Assembly (NCBI GenBank): GCA_017859745.1
Contig: JAFMML010000003.1
Location: forward strand, 1-63,506
Length of the DNA: 63,506 bases
Source: Planctomycetota bacterium
GTDB lineage: Bacteria; Planctomycetota; Phycisphaerae; Phycisphaerales; SM1A02
Reading direction: 5' to 3'
A model generated the notes under the pieces. It searched no databases. It was not told where the DNA came from and saw nothing but the letters and a program-made list of their open reading frames with translations. Positions 59,931-63,506 of this stretch are shown here, piece after piece; the first letter of the stretch is position 1, and each line of letters starts with the position of its first letter. The position numbers and the translations under genes are program-made.

Positions 59931-61967
59931 ATGACCCAGCTTTCGAGTCGAGACTCCGCGTCGGCCGCCCCTGCCTCATCGCCCGACGCCCGGGGCGATG
60001 CCCGGACCCGCCCGGGGATCTCTCCGGCGTGGTCGATCGAGGACGCGGCCGAGCTCTACCAGTTGCGTGCGTGGGGCAAGGGCTTCTTCGACGTCGAACC
60101 GGGCGGGCACGTGGTGGTGCGTCCGACCCGCGATCCGAAGCGGCAGATCGATCTTCACGAGGTCGTCGCGGGCCTCCGCGAGCGAGGCTTCGGCACGCCG
60201 GTGCTGCTCCACTTCGGCGATCTGCTCGAGCAGCGGCTGAAGGATCTCCACGACGCGTTCGCCAAGGCGATCACGGACAACGCGTATCGCGGCGACTACC
60301 AGGCGGTCTATCCGGTCAAGGTGAACCAGCAGCGACGCATCGTCGAGGAGGTTCGGAACTACGGGGCTCCGCTGGGCTTCGGCCTCGAGGTCGGATCCAA
60401 GCCCGAACTCCTCGCCGTGCTCGGCCTGACCGGCACGCACCCCGATCGACTGATCGTCTGCAACGGCTTCAAGGAGGCCCGCTACATCGACTTCACGATG
60501 CTTGCGGCGAAGCTCGGTCGTCGAATCATTCCGGTCATCGAGAATCTCGCCGAGCTGCGCATGATCCTCGACAGCGCCGAACGACTTTCGGTTCGCCCTC
60601 GGATCGGCGTCCGGGTGAACCTGTCGACGTCGGGTGTCGGGCGATGGCGACACTCCAGCGGCGTGAAGGCGAAGTTCGGCCTCTCGCTGCCGGAAGTCAT
60701 CGAGGTGGTCGAACTGCTCGCGGCCCGCGGCATGGCGGACTGCCTCGAACTGCTGCACTGCCACATGGGAAGCCAGATCCACGACATCCGACAGGTCAAC
60801 GCCGGAGTCAACGAACTGGCCCGGATCCACGTCGAGCTGGTCCGGATGGGCGCGGGCATGAAGTACCTCGACGTGGGCGGCGGCCTGGGCATCGACTACG
60901 ACGGCAGCCAGACCAACTTCGAGTTCTCGACCAACTACACCCTCGCCGAGTATGCGAGCAACGTGGTCTACCGCATCCAGTCGGTCTGCGACGAAGCCGG
61001 GGTCGAGCATCCGACGATCATCACCGAGAGTGGCCGGGCGATGGCCGCCCAGCAGAGCGTGCTGGTCTTCGACGTGGTGGGCTCGAATCGTCTCGATCGC
61101 TTCGCCGTGCCCGCCGACGTGGCGAACTCCGTTCGGCCCGCCGAGGGCGAGGAGGAGCCGCCACGTCCGCTGGTCGATCTGCTGGAGGCGTGGCAGGGGG
61201 TCACCGAGCGACGGCTGCTCGAGTGCTATCACGACGCGCTGCAGGCCCGAGACGAAGCGCTGTCGCTGTTCAGCCTGGGCTATCTGACCCTGGAGCACCG
61301 GGCGCTTGCGGACCGGTTGTTCTGGTCCACCTGTCTGCGGATTCGCGAGAAGGTCCGCACCATGGACGAGGTCCCCGAGGAACTCGCCGATCTGCTCCCG
61401 ACGCTCTCCGACACGTACTTCTGCAACCTGTCGGTGTTCCAGTCGCTCCCGGACATCTGGGCGATCCGGCAGCTCTTCCCGATCATGCCGATCCATCGGC
61501 TCGACGAGCGACCCACCCGGCAGGCGACGCTGGCGGACCTGACCTGCGACTCCGACGGCAAGATCGATCGCTTCGTCGACCACCACGACATCAAGAAGGC
61601 CCTCCCGCTGCACGACCTCCGCGACGGCGAGCAGTACCTCGTGGGGGCGTTTCTCGTGGGGGCCTATCAGGAGACCCTCGGCGATCTGCACAACCTCTTC
61701 GGCGACACCCATGTGGTGCACGTCAAGCTCGACGAGAACGGGCAGTGGTGGATCGACGAGATCGTCGAAGGCGACACCGTCCGCGAGGTCCTCCAGTACG
61801 TCCACTACGAGCCGGATCGCCTGATGGCGGCGGTGCGGCGGGAGTGCGAGCGAGCCGTCCGCGACCGTGCGATGACGGTCTCGCAGAGCCAGTCCCTGCT
61901 GCGGGAGTACGAGCGGGGCCTCGCCGGCTACACCTACCTCGAGTGCGAGGACGCCTCGCTCGAGTAG
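59931..61967 (+). CDS. speA: Biosynthetic arginine decarboxylase
   Basis: A 678-residue PLP enzyme that forms agmatine from arginine, the first step to putrescine. The PLP lysine K130 lies in AVYPVKVNQQRRIVEEV. GFGLEVGSKPELLAVLGL, LHCHMGSQIHDIRQVN, YLDVGGGLGIDYDGS and the C-terminal Cys-containing SDTYFCNLSVFQS segment match SpeA along the full length, including the central insertion. A 30-residue Ala/Ser-rich N-terminus is extra. Agmatinase or agmatine deiminase genes are not adjacent. Confidence 0.96.
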   Translation: MTQLSSRDSASAAPASSPDARGDARTRPGISPAWSIEDAAELYQLRAWGKGFFDVEPGGHVVVRPTRDPKRQIDLHEVVAGLRERGFGTPVLLHFGDLLEQRLKDLHDAFAKAITDNAYRGDYQAVYPVKVNQQRRIVEEVRNYGAPLGFGLEVGSKPELLAVLGLTGTHPDRLIVCNGFKEARYIDFTMLAAKLGRRIIPVIENLAELRMILDSAERLSVRPRIGVRVNLSTSGVGRWRHSSGVKAKFGLSLPEVIEVVELLAARGMADCLELLHCHMGSQIHDIRQVNAGVNELARIHVELVRMGAGMKYLDVGGGLGIDYDGSQTNFEFSTNYTLAEYASNVVYRIQSVCDEAGVEHPTIITESGRAMAAQQSVLVFDVVGSNRLDRFAVPADVANSVRPAEGEEEPPRPLVDLLEAWQGVTERRLLECYHDALQARDEALSLFSLGYLTLEHRALADRLFWSTCLRIREKVRTMDEVPEELADLLPTLSDTYFCNLSVFQSLPDIWAIRQLFPIMPIHRLDERPTRQATLADLTCDSDGKIDRFVDHHDIKKALPLHDLRDGEQYLVGAFLVGAYQETLGDLHNLFGDTHVVHVKLDENGQWWIDEIVEGDTVREVLQYVHYEPDRLMAAVRRECERAVRDRAMTVSQSQSLLREYERGLAGYTYLECEDASLE

Positions 61968-61970
61968 CCG

Positions 61971-61987
61971 CCGGTCGCACGGACCGG
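61971..61987 (+). terminator. Weak hairpin after speA
   Basis: CCGGTC / GACCGG with a 5-nt loop lies directly after the stop. No U-tract follows. Confidence 0.3.
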
Positions 61988-62128
61988 GAACTTGCGATGA
62001 ACCGAGCCCGGGATCGGTCCGATGACCGTTTGGCCGTCGTTCCAGAAACCCTTCTCGTCGATCGACGAACCTCGAGGCCCGCCGTCGGGAGGCGATCCCT
62101 GGTCCGGCCTTCGACCAACGTGAATTCG

Positions 62129-63506
62129 ATGCAGATCACCAGCTTCGACGAGTTCGCTTCGCTCGCCCGCCTCGGCACCTTCGTGCCGGTGGTCAAGGAG
62201 GTCCCCGCAGACCTGCTGACGCCGGTTTCGGCGTTCCTGCGGATCGCCGAGCACGTCGAGCACGCGTTTCTCTTCGAGAGCGTCGAGGGTGGCGAGCAGA
62301 TCGCCCGCTACTCCTTTCTGGGCAAGGATCCCTTCCTGATCCTTCGAGTGGGTCGCGACGGCTCCGCGATCGTCGAGGAGGCCGGAGAGCGCCGTGTCGT
62401 CGACGGCACGCCGATGCAGGTGCTCCGGGAGCTGATGGATGCCTACCGGGCGCCGACCGTGCCGGGACTGCCTCGATTCACCGGCGGAGCGGTGGGGATG
62501 CTCGACTACGAGGCGGTGCGATGGTTCGAGCCGAGCGTGCCCGTGGCGGGCGACGGTGGCGGTTCGGGCGTCGGCCACGACGGGTCGTTCATGCTGTTCG
62601 ACACCGTGCTCGCCTTCGACCACGTGCAGCATCGGATCCTGATCATCTCCAATGCCCGCGTCGGTGGCGGAGCCGATCTTCGCAGCCTGTACGACGGTGC
62701 GGTCGCCCGGATCGAGGCGCTCGAGGAGGAACTCGAACGACCGCTGGCGATCGAACGGCGAACCGGCGGCGGGGTCCCCGAGTTCCGTTCGAACTTCGAT
62801 CCCGCGGCCTTCGAAGACGGTGTCCGTCGGATCCGCGAGCACATCGCCGCGGGCGACGTCTACCAGACGGTCCTGTCGCAGCGGTTCGAAGCCGCGATCG
62901 AGGCCCCTCCGTTCGAGGTCTACCGGGCCCTGCGCCGGGTGAACCCCTCGCCGTACATGTTCTTCATACGCAGCGGCGGACGAAGCGTGGTCGGCGCGAG
63001 TCCCGAGATGCTCGTCCGCGTCGAGGGCGATCGGGTGCAGACCCACCCGATCGCCGGAACCCGTCCTCGTGGGGCGACCGAGGAGGAGGACCGCCGCCTC
63101 GCGGAGGAACTCAAGCGCAGCGAGAAGGAGCGCGCCGAGCATGTGATGCTGGTCGACCTCGGCCGCAACGACGTCGGTCGCATCGCCGCGCCGGGGTCGG
63201 TGCGGGTGCCGGTCTACATGAGCCTCGAACGCTACAGCCACGTCATGCATCTGGTGTCGGTGGTCGAGGGACGTCTCGCCGAGGATCGGGATCGCCTCGA
63301 CGCGCTCGGATCGTGCTTCCCGGCCGGGACGGTCTCGGGAGCGCCCAAGGTGCGGGCGATGCAGCTGATCGCCGAGCTGGAGCCCGAACCGCGGGGGCTC
63401 TACGCCGGCAGCGTCGGCTATCTCGACTTCGCGGGGAACCTCGACTTCTGCATCGCGATTCGCACGATCGTCATCGAAGGCGGTCGGGCCCGGGTGCAGG
63501 CGGGCG
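62129..63506 (+). CDS. trpE: Anthranilate synthase component I (partial, cut by window end)
   Basis: The first 459 codons of a chorismate-utilising enzyme. VEHAFLFESVEGGEQIARYSFLG (in parts) holds the tryptophan-feedback site, GAVGMLDYEAVRW follows, and GDVYQTVLSQRF, NPSPYMFFI, GASPEMLVRVEG, PIAGTRPRG and FPAGTVSGAPKVRAMQLI are core TrpE motifs. ATG 62129 was chosen; a GTG 9 nt upstream is an alternative. No Trp-rich leader peptide was found in the 161 bp after speA. The reading frame is open to the end of the window. Confidence 0.93.
   Translation, partial: MQITSFDEFASLARLGTFVPVVKEVPADLLTPVSAFLRIAEHVEHAFLFESVEGGEQIARYSFLGKDPFLILRVGRDGSAIVEEAGERRVVDGTPMQVLRELMDAYRAPTVPGLPRFTGGAVGMLDYEAVRWFEPSVPVAGDGGGSGVGHDGSFMLFDTVLAFDHVQHRILIISNARVGGGADLRSLYDGAVARIEALEEELERPLAIERRTGGGVPEFRSNFDPAAFEDGVRRIREHIAAGDVYQTVLSQRFEAAIEAPPFEVYRALRRVNPSPYMFFIRSGGRSVVGASPEMLVRVEGDRVQTHPIAGTRPRGATEEEDRRLAEELKRSEKERAEHVMLVDLGRNDVGRIAAPGSVRVPVYMSLERYSHVMHLVSVVEGRLAEDRDRLDALGSCFPAGTVSGAPKVRAMQLIAELEPEPRGLYAGSVGYLDFAGNLDFCIAIRTIVIEGGRARVQAG

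Overview
This window looks like chromosomal DNA from a high-GC planctomycete, most likely of the Phycisphaerae lineage. The support is a 74-residue small basic protein of the Chlamydiae/Verrucomicrobia/Planctomycetes type, two complete iron/thiamine-type solute-binding proteins, BatA/VWA/MoxR genes with long coiled-coil and NHL partners, a PheT that lacks the usual N-terminal tRNA-binding insert, and many Cys-anchored lipoproteins. The rank is an inference; there is no rRNA here to confirm it. I saw no tRNA, rRNA, CRISPR array, insertion sequence, phage gene or plasmid gene.

Layout. 1-363: a BFD-like [2Fe-2S] protein. 506-13019: one tightly overlapping seven-gene operon. It encodes a coiled-coil membrane protein, a lipoprotein solute-binding protein, a 12-TM permease fused to an NHL beta-propeller, a 1004-residue VWA protein, a MoxR AAA+ ATPase, a DUF58 protein and a BatA-type VWA protein. 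13050-18560: a TPR-YggX fusion, pyrD, a zincin, an acyl-CoA dehydrogenase, a small NTPase, an SRPBCC protein and a coiled-coil zinc-ribbon protein. 18669-24794: cdsA, a rhodanese, recX, a TPR protein, nth and lipoproteins. 24871-28831: acpS, the small basic protein and an aminotransferase. 29026-33626: a phosphoesterase, a glycosyltransferase-like protein, a thioesterase and a DUF971 protein. 33666-39610: the operon pyrF / solute-binding protein / pyruvate kinase / cinA / folK, with every junction overlapping. 39861-52806: envelope and secreted proteins (thioredoxin-like, Tat-lipoprotein SpoIID, rhomboid protease, FG-GAP repeat protein, trypsin-like protease) plus a response regulator. 52935-63506: a hydrolase, a cyclodeaminase, pheT, two lipoproteins, an hscA/dnaK-like chaperone, speA, and a trpE that runs off the window.

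How the genes are expressed. Genes in operons overlap by ATGA or GTGA, so translational coupling is the rule. The most striking signal is at first genes of transcription units: fourteen starts carry a TANNNT hexamer exactly 6 (or 7) nt before the ATG/GTG. That places the likely transcription start on the start codon, so these mRNAs should be leaderless. Four divergent gene pairs use this arrangement on both sides. In one pair the two -10 boxes overlap by 2 bp in a 22-bp intergenic space. Other genes (rhomboid, FG-GAP, moxR, a small lipoprotein) keep a Shine-Dalgarno sequence, so both modes coexist.

Other notable points are the permease-NHL fusion with an internal lipobox, the TPR-YggX fusion, an endonuclease III with unusual Fe-S cysteine spacing and a repeat-built basic tail, several short in-frame tandem repeats, and two low-GC non-coding stretches (31243-31471 and 44124-44811).
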